From Paulownia fortunei (taxonomy: Eukaryota; Streptophyta; Magnoliopsida; Lamiales; Paulowniaceae), in assembly GCA_019321725.1 (NCBI GenBank), contig JAGSPU010000063.1, positions 1,302,001-1,366,000 on the forward strand: 64,000 bases of DNA, written 5' to 3'. The notes under the pieces were generated by a model. That model worked only from the letters and a program-made list of their open reading frames with translations. It ran no database searches and was not told where the DNA came from. The position numbers and the translations under genes are program-made. Shown here in pieces: positions 35,301 to 48,800 of the stretch. The stretch's first letter is position 1, and every line of letters begins with the position of its first letter.

Positions 35301-38300
35301 TTTTTATGTGAGCTTTTTTCTGGAAATGCTAAAAAACTGTTTATTAACTAGCATATGCATGTATTGATATTGGAACATGCTATTTCCATGGGGATTTGAA
35401 GATTCTATTATTTCCGATGTCAAAAGTTGAATCTTTTTATGCTGTCAATTTGAGAATCAGAACAGTTGAGCTCTGATTAACTGCAAGACTACAAACTGGT
35501 TGTCAGTCTTTGGCGGATCGAATAAATTGTTAAGTTTCCTCCATTAACACTTTTTGCTCTCTCAATGCCACAAATTATGCTGTGACTTGGGGAAACCCGA
35601 ACCATGATTAAGTTGTAACCATTGTGCACGTGATCATGGCACTTTTTTTGGGTTTGACTGAACTGATTCTAACTGTAATTGCAGCATAAGTGCCACAACA
35701 GTAATGCATTTATGCTTTTCCCTTTAAAATTTTCTGCAGGCCCCTGATTTATTCTGTCATTTTCATTTGAACTCTCAGATTTGCAAGTTTAGTTAGTGAA
35801 ATTGTTGTTTTCTATGGTGCCAATTTAGAACATGATTGTTATACATGATGCCAAAGTTGTTTGGTAGTTCTGTGGATTGCTGTAGGAGGCTTTTGATAAT
35901 AAGTTACCCTGTCTGTGCTTGAGTACATATAGTAATCTCATAACTTTAGAAAGCCTTAACCCATGACTCTCTGGGGTCAATTTGTATAGCTAACAGTATA
36001 GTAAGTTCTTAGTAATGTTCCTGATTCTGGAGAAAATGATTAGGTTCCAAAGCAAATGATGATAATAATTCTCTATTTCTTCTGATGTACAGCCTTCACA
36101 CTTTCTGAGCTTTTGCTGATGATATTTGGCATTTGGAATGTTTTTAGTCTTCATATTTTACTGTGGAAGATTTTGGTTTTTGGTGTGCTTTAGTGATAAT
36201 AAAAGAACATATATCACTCAGTTGATTCTATAAGGAATAGAACTTAAGGATTGCATTAGGAATGCAATTGGCTGCGTTAGAATTTTAAAATCAAGGGTCT
36301 GATCATATTTGAAATCACCTCTTTTTGAGTTCTTCTACTTAACATTACTGAGTCAGATAATTATTGAAGGAATTCAGATCTATACTTTGTTTATCCCAAA
36401 TTCTCCTCCTTGATCATTCTCTCAATAGCAATGTCTTTCTTTGGCACTTGTTTTTCTTGTCCAGTTATCAGCACTATGGGATTTCTTTTGTTTCAATATT
36501 AGCGGAACTACTGCTCAGCAAAGTCGTGGTGCTTTATCAGTGCTGTGCATGGCAGCAAAATCTTCACCCACTATTCTCAGCTCTCACCTTCAAGACATTG
36601 TTGATATTGGATTTGGTCGTTGGGCAAAAGTGGAACCACTGCTTGCTAGGACGGCATGCTTAGCACTACAGAGGTTGTCTGAAGAAGATAAGAAAAAGTT
36701 GTTGTTAACTAATGGAAACCGTGTATTTGGTATTTTAGAATGTTTAGTTTCTGGCTTTTCACTTCCAGAAAATATATGGTATGCTGCTGCGGATAGAGCC
36801 ATAGCTGCTCTTTACATTATTCATCCTACTCCTGAAACAATAGCTACAGATCTGGTGAAAAGATCCCTCAAGTCTGTATTTGATTCCAGTGAAGGAAGTG
36901 AACTGCAAACTGGCATGGATTTGGCAGCTCCAATGTCCTTACCACTGTTCAAGTTGCGAAACTCAGCAGATATCTATTCGTTGTTAGTCATGTTGCCATG
37001 AACCAATTGGTCTATATTGAATGTTGTGTTCGGAAGATTCAGAAAGCAAAAGCCAAGAAAGAGAAAATGATTGCTGAGGACAATAAATTTGATGTGAATA
37101 CAGCATCTGGTGTCAAGGTTTCTGATAATACTGTTTCATGATGACGATAACGTTCTACTTTCACTATTTGGTTAAACTTTCAGTTTTATTTGCTCTGTTG
37201 ATTTCTTGCAGGATGATGGCATCAGTTCAGAATTAGGTCTTGCAGCCTCTGAGGATGCTGTGCTTGATAGCCTAGCTGAAAGAGCAGAGAAGGAAATTGT
37301 TTCTGGTGGTAGTACTGAGAAGAACTTGATTGGGCACTGTGCGCCATTTTTGTCTAAATTATGTAGAAATTTTAGTTTAATGCAGAAGGTGATTGCTCTA
37401 ATCTCTTTTGTCTTTATGATATCTTGGAAATGGAAAAGGTATTATGCGTGATTTTAATTCCACACCGTGCAGATGCATCCTTTAAGTATCTGCAGTGATG
37501 GACATGTACAAGTGTGAAAATATCTTGCGACTTAACCATCTAAATGGCCTTTTGCTTAAAAAACTTAGAAAGATAGATCATCAGCTATTGCTACTGAATA
37601 TTAACCTCAGAAAAAGAACCTCTTTTCCTTAAAACAAACTTGTTTGGACAATTCATTTCCCAAACGAGTGTGATTAGCTTCTTCTGGTATTATTAATTGC
37701 TTTCTTACTGCTTTTGTTTTTTCTTGCCAAAATTTATATGATGAACTAACGTGACTTCTCCTGCTGTTTTAGTATCCTGAATTGCAGGCATCTGGAATGC
37801 TTGCTTTATGCCGGTTAATGATAATTGATGCTGAATTCTGGTAAAAAATGACTCTGATTGCTCATTTGCATTTTTATGCCCAAATACAGCATGGTCTACT
37901 TTTTGTCATCTCATCTTTTTTTACTTCTTAGTGAGTCAAATCTCCAACTGCTTTTCACTATTGTGGAGAATGCGCCGTCAGAAACTGTCCGTTCAAATTG
38001 CACCATAGCTCTTGGAGATCTGGCAGTTCGTTTTCCCAACCTATTAGAGCCATGGACGGAAAACATGTATGCACGTCTTCGAGATCAGTCGGTATCTGTC
38101 CGAAAGAATGCTGTGTTGGTTCTTTCTCACCTTATATTAAATGACATGATGAAGGTTTGAGGGACTGACTGGTCTCCCCTTGTTCTTTTCCTGGTTGACT
38201 TGATGTGTGGTATTGATTTTGACCCTTAAATATTTAGGTGAAAGGCTATATAAATGAAATGGCCATGAGATTGGAAGACGAAGATGAAAGGATTTCAAAT

Positions 38301-39523
38301 TTAGTCAGACTGTTTTTTCATGAGCTATCAAAAAAAGGTGAATCTATAAATTTTTCCTATTATAGATTATTTTCACTCTTCTGTATCTGAGTAATGGAAA
38401 ATGATCGAAACATTTGGATTTTCACTGTAGGAAGCAACCCCATATATAATCTACTTCCAGATATCCTTGGAAAATTGTCCTGCCAGAACTTGAAGGGAGA
38501 GTCTTTCTGCAACATTATGCAGTTTTTAATTGGTTCAATCAAGAAGGTATTACAGGCTTAGCTTAGTCTTTGATTATGCAATTTGCTTTTTATGTATAAG
38601 TTGGCTAAGCTAGTGGACTTCTTCAGGATAAACAAATGGAAGCTCTTGTTGAAAAGCTATGCAATAGGTTTACTGGTGTCTCAGGTATTGAATCACCCAC
38701 TTAAGAGTTTGCTGGTCAGTCCATCTTGTAATAAGCAATTAACTTGACTCTGTCACACCCAAGATACAGATATTATCACACTGAACTCTGACCTCTCAAA
38801 TGATTTCTCTATATCCCTTGATCCCAGGGGCTTGGTTTTGACTCAAATTTCCTATGTAAATTATAATGTTGACATACATCTACTATGCCATTGATGTTGC
38901 ACATAAAGTTCTATCTTTCCTGCTTTTTTAAGTATAAACCTGACGTGCACCCCTTAGACCAACTGAAAAAGGCTTTTCGTATTGCTATTAGAATAATGAA
39001 TCTTATTGTCCCACATAAAGTTTTGAACTTCTGAGAATGCCTTCGCATAAATATATTGAGAAGCCTGTCTACAGTATTGAGATAAGTAGGAATTGCTTCT
39101 CTCATATAAACTTTTCTGTGTATTAAGAACTTGATATGATTTCTATTGATGAGTTGATATATTTTAATGTGCTCCTATAGTGGCTTGTATTGTTGAAAAA
39201 TATCAAACCAAGAGAATATTATTTGTTGTCAGTTTCTTTGTTTGTCAATGAATGAAAACTAATGGTGCTTTTGCCTATAATGTCCTTTTGATGCAGATAT
39301 CAGGCAGTGGGAGTATATTTCGTACTGCCTTTCTCAGCTAGCATTTACTGAGAAGAGTATGAGGAGGCTTATGGAGTCATTTAAGGCATATGAACATGTC
39401 TTATCTGAGGAAGCTGTCATGGACAATTTTAGAAATATAATTAATAAGGTACTGACTTGTGGTTTTTTTTCTCCCCTACAATTAATTGATTCACTTAGTG
39501 TCACATTTTTAGGAACATCGATG

Positions 39524-39554
<31 letters not shown>

Positions 39555-40434
39555 CACATATATCTAATTTTTTGCTTATTTTCACCCCATATTCTCTCAG
39601 GGGAAGAAATTTGCCAAACCAGAACTAAAGTCAAGCATTGAAGAGTTTGAGGAAAAGATCAATAAGTCCCATAATGAGAAGAAGGAGCAAGTACTTACTG
39701 AAAAGAATGCGCAAGCGCATCAACAAAAAGTTGATAGCTTAGGAAACTTTATGGCAACCAAGAAAGATGTAGAGGAAAGTGGTGAATCTGAAATCACTGA
39801 AGGTAGGTGCAGTTATATTCGTGTGAGAAGCGGAGTGTGTTTTAGTTTTTTTTCTTCTTCCATGGGTTTATGGGGTGGTTGCAACACTGAATGCTGGTTT
39901 AGGATGTGAGATTGCTTCTTCTTATCCACCTGTTGTGGTTTGCTTTTTTGTTAGATGAGTTTTTCTATCAAATTGGCTTGTACTGTTAGATCATTATTAT
40001 GACTGAAATTCATTGTTCATTTTTTTTTTTTTATTTTGAGTTTTATGGTTGTTAAAGTTAATTTCCTTTTTCTTACAATTTGATATAACAATGCTGTAGG
40101 GTCTTGTGTAAATAGTGAACCTTAAATTTGTTATCCATCAGCTGTCTCATTGGTGATTTGTGATCTCACTATGGAACAGATGAAGAAGAAACTGATAAGT
40201 CGGTGGATGATACTAGAACTTTGCATTCAAAATCAAAAGCAACCAAATCAAGAACACATTCAGATGCTTCTAGTGAGGTGACAGAGTTGGAAATGGGTGG
40301 TGATGAAATTCAATCGCCTCTTGTTCGTCTAAGAGGTTATGCAAGCTTGAAACTCTGATATGATTATGGGTATGTCTCAGGCTCAATTATTGCTAATATA
40401 GTCGCTACTTGCAGGTGCTTCTAAATCCAGATGA
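32338..40434 (+). CDS. CAP-D2: Condensin I complex subunit CAP-D2 (CND1), one apparent frameshift
   Basis: Sixteen exons, 32338-32476, 32561-32922, 33418-33578, 33663-34845, 35005-35196, 36465-37117, 37212-37388, 37773-37840, 37932-38154, 38238-38337, 38431-38546, 38627-38684, 39297-39448, 39601-39802, 40180-40335 and 40415-40434, encode about 1320 residues if one base is restored. Start is MAPPFIFPQTLTSLEEDND. It is a HEAT-repeat scaffold of condensin I, which compacts mitotic chromosomes with SMC2/SMC4. N-terminal Cnd1_N-like sequence and the conserved Cnd1 block (SNCTIALGDLAVRFPNLLEP, VRKNAVLVLSHLILNDMMK, LFFHELSKKGSNPIYNLLPD) are clear, and the C-terminus is acidic and basic. Exon 6 is 653 nt where 654 is needed: the frame breaks at the TTT run 36920-36922, after which TTVQVAKLSRYLFVVSHVAM resumes in another frame. 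The stop TGA 40432 follows RLRGASKSR. Confidence 0.88.
39525..39562. repeat. (TA)n microsatellite in a CAP-D2 intron
   Basis: TA-rich run interrupted by TG and CACA steps, in the intron 39449-39600. Confidence 0.85.
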
Positions 40435-42821
40435 AGAAAAGCAGCACAAGGTCTCAAAATATTTATCCTGAAACCTCCACTAGAAGAAAGACAAGGTCAA
40501 AGCGAAGGTATCTCCCCCCTCCTAACTTCTATTTGTGCATGTGGAACTCAAAATTATGTCAGTCTGGAGAATTTATTTGGTTGTTGTTTTGCTCTTAATA
40601 ATACGTTAAACATAAAGAAAATAGTCTTAGGTCATACTGGTTAATTTTTGGCTGTACTTTGCTCTGTAATCATTTTGTTGACAATACATGATATGTGAAT
40701 TTGTGGGACTGCTTCTCTTTTATCATATACCTGCAGCTGCATTGTCAGAACGATATTTATCTATCAAAAATTTAGACTCTCAAGTCTATTCTGATCTGGT
40801 ATTGTAAGTGGACGCAACATAATATATTCCAATTGCTTTGGCTCTTTTATGAGAAGATAAAGTTATGGTTGACTGACTTATGGTTTAAATCTTAAATAAA
40901 TCCTAATAACTCAGTCAAACATCAATCCAAATCTTGATCTAGCTACAAGGATGAGACTGGAAAACATGAACTTTTATCATAACAAACTTGTAGTTTTTGT
41001 CAGCTACTTGTTCTATTGACTAGTTATAATAAAAACAGACATGGCTCCCAAGTTTGGAAAATGAAGTTGCTGCTTTTAGGGCCTTTTATCTAGAAAGATG
41101 TATATTTGGCGACTCAACTTTTGTGCGTGCAACATAACCAGAAATTCTGGTAGAAATGTAGACTTCATCAACAAAATAGTCAGAGTTTAGCTGCAAGGAT
41201 AGGAGATAGAGTTGAATGACTGTTATATAGAGCTCAGCGGTGCATTTGAAGTAATATTTTCTTTGGTCTCTTCCATCTCCTGGTTTCTCATTCGACGATT
41301 ATTCAGTTCTTTGGTTACCTAATATGTAATGGAATATAAGCTTCAATACAGTTTGTGTTTCAGGCGGAACATAATATTTCACAATATCATGACAAACCTC
41401 TAAACAAAGAATTGTGATAATTGCAGGTAAGCAGAGCAGTGAAGGACAAGAAAATGCTTCAGATGATTCTGGATATCGTTCGGCTTTTTGCCATAGAATA
41501 CACCACGAAACTTTTGTTGTACAAAAAGTTGTTTGGGGTTGTGTATGTGTTGTGTGTAATCCTTTTGTCTAAAGTAGTTTTGTCTGGACTTTCATATCTC
41601 GCCTTCACTTTTTTCTTCTGATTTTTCATTAATGAAATGCTTCTGTACAGATTGCTGCACCATTTAGCATGTTAGACCACATTCAACTCAAATGTGGTAG
41701 ATGCCATGTAATGAACTTACTAATTCTTTTTGTATATTCAGCTATTTTCTTTTCTTTGTTCATGGCCTGTTTTAATTGTTTTCAGCAAGATTTGTCCACC
41801 TCTTTTGAGAATCAAATTATGGGCAGTTTATATTGTCAGTATAACTTTTTAAGATATAATCTGAAACATAGATTATCACCCTTACATAAGATTTCTTTCA
41901 TTAGTTTCTCATTATCCATTTTAATTTTTAATGTGAAAACAAGATTATATCATCATGACTCAACTTCAGATCGACAAAGATTATGGTATAACAAGATAGA
42001 TCCCTTCTTGCATTGGTTTCTCATTATTCATTTTAATGTGAGAACAAGATTCTATTATCATGACCCAACTTCAAATTGGCAAAAATTATTATATAACAAG
42101 ATGACAACCAAAAGTTTTAGAGAAAACGTAGTTATGACGGTTCAAACTCAATGTCCATTACTTTATTAGCACCTCTACTACATTATATGTTCTTGTTAAA
42201 ATCAAAACATAATGAGACACATGCGCACTCGCGTTACCAATACACACATCCACAAAGAAGTTAACAAGGTTGGAGATTTTCTAATTAATGAAGCTTGTAA
42301 TACTAACACCTTAAGAACTTTCACACTACAACAATTCATTAAAACAATTCTAGGATTAGTTAGAGTTTCCTTCGTTTAGATACACAATACATTGTAAAGA
42401 AGTGCTACTTATTACTTTATTTTTTTATTTTTAAAAGAAAACCTTACTGTTTTATTTTTGCTATTTTTTGTAAAATATTGTGTAGTACTATTTGAAAAAC
42501 ATTATCTTAATCTCCACCCTTAATTGGGTGGTTTTGTTTTAAAAAAAAAAAGAAATATAGACTATGTCCCTTGCATAGATTTCTTTTGACAAAAATTGTG
42601 TGTAATTTAGCGATAAAGTTTTACTAACGTCTTTTGACTGATTCCATCGAATACGCAATCAAAGGTTGTTACACATCCTTACATAAAAAATGTTGTTACA
42701 CACAGACAGACACACATAGGTATAAATACATGCAATCATATATTCACATCTCACCAACTTTTTTGTTTTGTGTATTTGTTTGCCCTGTTGGTCCACCCTC
42801 TCTCACCACTGAAAATTAACA
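40435..42821. other. CAP-D2 3' region and CBL promoter
   Basis: The first 75 bp encode a basic Ser/Arg tail in another frame (see findings). Otherwise this is CAP-D2 3'UTR and intergenic DNA leading to the CBL start. A tandem duplication sits at 41901-42105. No other gene is recognised. Confidence 0.5.
41901..42105. repeat. Tandem duplication, about 93-112-bp units
   Basis: Units 41901-42012 and 42013-42105 share GTTTCTCATTAT.CATTTTAA, AATGTGA.AACAAGATT, ATCATGAC.CAACTTCA and TATAACAAGAT in order. Confidence 0.85.
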
Positions 42822-45800
42822 ATGGCGGCCTCTGCTTTATGTCTCAGATCACTCTTTACCTCTCTTTCGACAAACCCAGCTGACCAACATGTATGTTTTT
42901 ACCTGATTCTATTCTCCTTTATTGTGTGTACGTATTCATTTCTATCGTTTTATCGTGCAATGACTCTATTTATTTGTTTTTTTATGTATTGGGGTTTAAA
43001 TATTGAGGGGTTTTGTTTTATTGGATGAAAAGATTGAAACTTGACGAAAATTATGAGCTTTATGCTTAGACGAGGCTCATGTGATAACTTTCCTGTGGAT
43101 TGCTGAGTTGTTACTTGTGCTGTACCCAAAGTTGATGGAGTATATCTTAGTTTGATTGAGTGATGTCCACTTTTTTCTTTTTTCCTCTTTCTTTCCCAAT
43201 ATCTCTCAATGCTTTGTAAAAAGGGTTGGTGAGAATTTTAGGAAATGAGAAGGAATTTCAGGGATTTGGATTATTTTCAGAAATTAAGCACCCCAGATAA
43301 ATATGGAAGAATTCAGATAACTATTCAGATTAGATGTACACGTGTAGTTTGAGTGTTCGTGGTATTCATTGTCATTTTACGCAAGAACATATTTAGTTGT
43401 TGTTTTGCAGGACAAAACGGAGAGTCCGTTTCATGGGTTTCAGGTTTGGATTTTTCTGGGTTGGGTTTTGTGGTGTCTGTTGCTGACCGCTTCCTAGCGG
43501 CACTGCTGTTGTGTTGTGTTCTGTTTTCTTTCTTTAAATGTTAGTGTTTTTCTCTGGGTGGAAATATATGATAAATTGAGAGGTGTGTATCATATATGAT
43601 TGTTGTAGCTCTGGATGCTACTAATAAGATTTGTCCTTTTACCTGTAAAAGAATAGCTATGATGCAATTGACATGCCAAAAGCATATCCATATTTGAGAG
43701 AGGAGGGACACTTAACCAACTAATGAAGAAGATTAGAAAAGGGAGACCTTCCTACTATGATTCGAGGGTCTTCATGGATTAAAGAGTTTGGTTTGGTTAA
43801 GTTCAGTTAAAAACAGGAGTCTAGATGGTAAGATCTTTTTTTCTTTGTCCAAGGATTTGAAGGACAAGGAGAACTTTGATTAACCATATACATGAACTAG
43901 CTATAAGATGGCCTATTAAATTAACTAGATATTCTCTGAAGTTAGATGTGCCATGCTGCTGTTTCACAACTGAGTGATGAATAGACCACTTTTACTCTGA
44001 ACAAACATATTCTTTGATGGATAGATAAGAAATGTGGAGCTTGCTTGATGCTGTTGGGTTTCTCTGTGGTGGTTTTGATATGAATTCTTTAACATGTGTG
44101 ATTGTTGTTCCCAGAGTTTGGGACATGTCTCGCAAGCCCTTTTTTTCAAAGCTAGTATTCCATCTTTGCACATTAGATCACAAAAAAGCTCTCAGTTATA
44201 GATGTTAGATATCAGCATATACCATCTTTAGTATCCAAGTTCTGGTTGCAGTTGTTATTGCTACATCCACATGTGTTTACAATTTTTCATCAAAGGCTTC
44301 AAGAGTTTTTGTCTTTTGACTGCAGCATTAATTAAGCATGCAAATGTTCTAACCCATAATTAAAGTAGTAGGTCTTAGGCAACTTATCAAAAGTTTTGTA
44401 GGACTCAACGGAAAGTTTGGTAAGTAGAACTGTCAACTGAAGACAGTGTTGTTCTTATAATTATTTGCACACTGGCATTTGCTTGGTTCATCATTTATAT
44501 TAGGATGAAAAGAGAATCAAATGGATTAGGGTGAAGGGTCATGACACAAGTGCAATGATATCTAGGAAGTGTGGCGAACTTGTTATAAGTCTGAATCCTA
44601 TTAAGTTCAGATGAACTTTTGGTGGGGGTGGGGGAACCATGTTTGGTGTAACATCTGGCTTTCCTTCTCTTGAGTTTTTGCTGGCTCCGACTAGCGTCTT
44701 ATAATGACCCATGCGGCATATGTTTTTAGGGTTTTCTGAATGGGAATTGCTCCTTTCTTTATGGGTGCAAAACAGTAGTGCTCAGGAAGGGAAATTATTC
44801 TCTGACTGGTAAGAACTTCAAATTGAATTGCTGAGAGACAAAGAGATGGACGTCAGCACATCGGCTTTGGTTGACGATATTGCCGAATGCTCAAATGGTA
44901 AGTGTATTCAAATTTTCGTGGCCCTTTGCACATGCATGAGTGTATGTGTTTTCATCATTGTATGCGTATCTAGGTATTATGTGTTCATTGTGGCACAAGT
45001 GTGATATGTTACTTCATGGCAGAAATGGAGACTTAGAGTTCGGTGACCAAGGGGAGCTTAGTGTTTCAACCATGTTGATGAATTTTGCCAATGAGTTTGA
45101 TCCTTATAATGCGTTAAGCACACCTCTCTATCAAACAGCAACTTTCAAGCAGGTAAATTTTGAATACCACATCTTTTGGAATCTTTGGTTCACCACAAAG
45201 TAGTGAGATTATACTGAGAAATATATATGCAAGAATTGATAATAAGTGTTAAGCAGTGTGAATTTCGGAACTTTTTCACACGGGTTTTTTTCACATGGCT
45301 GCAGAAAAGGTATATTCTTATTCCATCATAAGGAAAAATTTAATGTTTTAGGTTAATAATGGGTCTTGTTAGTGATATTTTTGTAATCATTGAGAAGATC
45401 GCAGCAGATGTAGTATTTCTATATGATTTATGGATTCATAAATACAGCTATTGCCAAGGATTTCCCCAAGATGATTGGTGCTTAAGCAACTTAAGGAAAT
45501 ACACGATTTTCTGAATGGCTGCCCTTGTTCATAGGAGTAGAATTTAATATATGCAATTTATGTTTTTCGGTGGCATTCCATATATCAATTTTTTAGACTC
45601 GGTCTGTAGCCATAGGTTTACAGCTGACTTCCCAGGATGGTGGACCGTCCCATGAGTTTGCAAACATCAAATTTGGGAAGTCAGGTCTTAATTCATGAAT
45701 TCTGCTTCAGGTAGTCCATCTCCAGGAGTTTTTAGGCATATCTTGCTTTTTCATACTTCCAGTTATTATTGGACTTCAAATAAAGTCATTCTTCTTGATA

Positions 45801-48800
45801 GAACATATGCACCTTTAGATATGTTTTCCACATGTTACTTGGAGGTGGTCAGTTTCTTTTAAATTACGTTTTTATTATGCTAAGAATTGTCATTTTTTAG
45901 TTGATGCTGCAGAGTCAATTTAGACAGCTCCAAAACTTGTTAAATTGACATCTATAGTCTTACTCCCATTACATGCCTGCAAGGCATCAAACAAGCTTGG
46001 TGTATGTCAATTCCCCCTCCCCTTTCTAATCTTATATCTGTGTTTCAATAAATCATACAAAAATGTGTGCTTATGAAATTTTTAATATTTTATTTATGAC
46101 TAACTTAGCTGTTCAACAGCCTTCAGCAACAGAATATGGGCCTTATGATTACACAAGAAGTGGAAATCCAACTCGAGATGTCCTGGAAAGGTCTCTACTT
46201 TGGTTGCCATGCTTAATTTTGTTATTCGGTTTTCATGATTGCAGCGCACTTCTTTCTGTTGGTTTAATTAATTCTTTGTCTATTTCAGACTCCTTGCTAA
46301 GCTTGATAAAGCCGATCGATCATTGTGCTTCACTAGTGGAATGGCTGCTTTGTCAGCTGTCACTCATCTTGTTGGAACAGGTACTTCACTGTTTTCCTTT
46401 TTGCAAGTTGCATTAGCCTTACCTTACTCTGACATATTTTGTAACTTTCTAATGCTAACATCATCAGGGCATGTCCAATAAAGACGACATGATCTGGAAT
46501 TTGTATCAGATTATGAAGTCATTTTCCGAGCAATTTCAAGTTTTGTCTTGAATCTGCCAATCATCAATTAGGGATGTAATATATATAACATATATACATG
46601 TGTGAGTATGTGTGTGTGCGCACATATATGAATATGTGTTGGTCTTAAGCTTCTACAATACAGTTTAGGTGGCCGAAACTTATGTCTTATTATAGTTCTG
46701 CCTTGGTGAACATAAAGAATATTTGATCGTTTTCCATGACAGGTGAGGAGATCGTTGCTGGCGATGACATGTATGGTGGTTCTGATCGTTTGTTGTCACA
46801 AATAACTCCGAAATCAGGAGTGGTGGTTAAGTTAGTATTGCTTTTTTCTATTAAATTATTTTTGTTCACCGTTACTAGCTTGCAAGCCTTTAGAATACTC
46901 CACCTGATTCAGGCGAGTGGATACAACAAATTTGGAAGAGGTTGCATCTGCCATTGGCCCCTGGACAAAGCTTGTGTGGTTGGAGAGTCCAACAAACCCA
47001 CGCCAACAAATTTCTGATATTCGTGTAGGTTGCTATTATTTTAAATTTTGGTTTTACCAGCTGTGAGTTTGCATTTAGTGCATATGAATATTCGATAGGT
47101 TTGTTCTATGCAGAACACCTCCCTCCCTCCCTCCCTCCCTCCCTCTCTCTCTGTACAAATATATATACATATATTTGTGTGTGAGTGTGTGTGTGTATAC
47201 GTGTGCGTGTGTGTATTGGAAATTGTTACTTTTTATTGTCATAACAACTTATTATGCCTTTCTTTTCTGATTTTCATTTAGAAAATAGCTGAGATGGCTC
47301 ATGCTCATGGGGCTCTTTATTGGTGGACAACAGCATCATGTCTCCAGTATTGTCTCAGCCATTGGAACTTGGAGCTGGTAATAATCCTTCATTTAATGAT
47401 CATTATGGTTCCATGAAACAAAGATTGTTTAAGGTATGCATGAAATCCACAGGCGCCCTTAGTGTTTCAATCAATTTTCAGATATTGTGATGCACTCAGC
47501 TACTAAATTCATATCTGGCCACAGTGATCTTATGGCTGGTGTGCTTGCTATTAAGGGAGAAAGGTATAATCTATGACTTACCTTGGGGTTTTTATGAGTT
47601 ATTTAAATCCTGCTGAATATGCCTTCTCTGGACATTCTATAGTTGTCCTGGATGTTCATTTCTATTTTTTTGGTTCATGTTTTTCTTTTGGTTGATTGTT
47701 TCTGATTAACTGAAAATTTATCCTAGATGTTCGTCATCCTGGAAATAACTTACTGTTTTTTTTATGGTTGATCCTGAAAAGGGAAAAATAACAAAAAATT
47801 ATAGGATATATCCTTTCATAATTTTATCCCAAAGCAGCTATGTTTTCTTTTCTTTGAGAGGCGTGGATTGAGGGATTTGACACAGAAAATTTTCTGTTAA
47901 TTGATTAAAATAAAAGAAAGACAAGTTGGATGTTTCAAATATTGATAACTTATAATGCAAAGCAAATTCTTTTTGACTTATATCATCAAGTCATTGGTGA
48001 AGATTAATCCTCTAATCTAATGTTTTTTGTTCAAATAGTTGAATCACTAGAACACACAGGTTGAATGAGATAGCAGGTAACTGACTTTGCATATAAAGCA
48101 TCTGAATTCTGGATATATTTCACATTCAACGTACATATTCAACTTGCTTCTGCATTTTTAGCTTAATGTTTCCTATGTAACTGATTTGCATTTACAAGTT
48201 ACTGCATTTGCTTGATCTGGCCTTGCTGAAAATGCTTTACAAATATCAATGATAAAGCATGCACCTGTCGAATTGTCATTGCACTCTTGAGAACTTTAGC
48301 CAATAATAAAGATAATTTAGGTTGCATTGTCCTGAGACAAACTTCAGTTACTGACTCGTAGATTTGCATGTTCGTTTGGTGCTCATTAGCTTGGCGCAAG
48401 ACCTTTATTTCCTACAGAATGCAGAGGGCTCAGGGCTAGCTCCATTTGACTGTTGGCTTTGTTTAAGAGGCATCAAAACTATGGCCCTACGTGTTGAGAA
48501 GCAACAGGTGCTGTTCACATCTTTTCTCGTCCTGTATGAATTATTGGTTTAGGGATTGATTAGTGATTAGTTATTGGCTTGCTCTTTTTTCGTGACCTTT
48601 TCTCATTGTTCTTGTCTGCACTTCTTCGTAAGATTAAAAGAACAGTTACTGACGTATCAATGTTTAAAGTTATTGTTTGCAGAAGCACCTTAAATTGTGT
48701 GTTGGATGACATCTTAAGCTGAACGTTTGGTTTTGCATCTCACATGCATGGAATTTCTTTCTCAGTGCGCTAACTGTAAATTCATTGTTGATGTATTGAA

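Noticed and set aside
41669..42169. 166-codon plus-strand frame downstream of CAP-D2
   Set aside because: Built largely from a tandem duplication of AT-rich DNA; composition is random and no domain is recognised.
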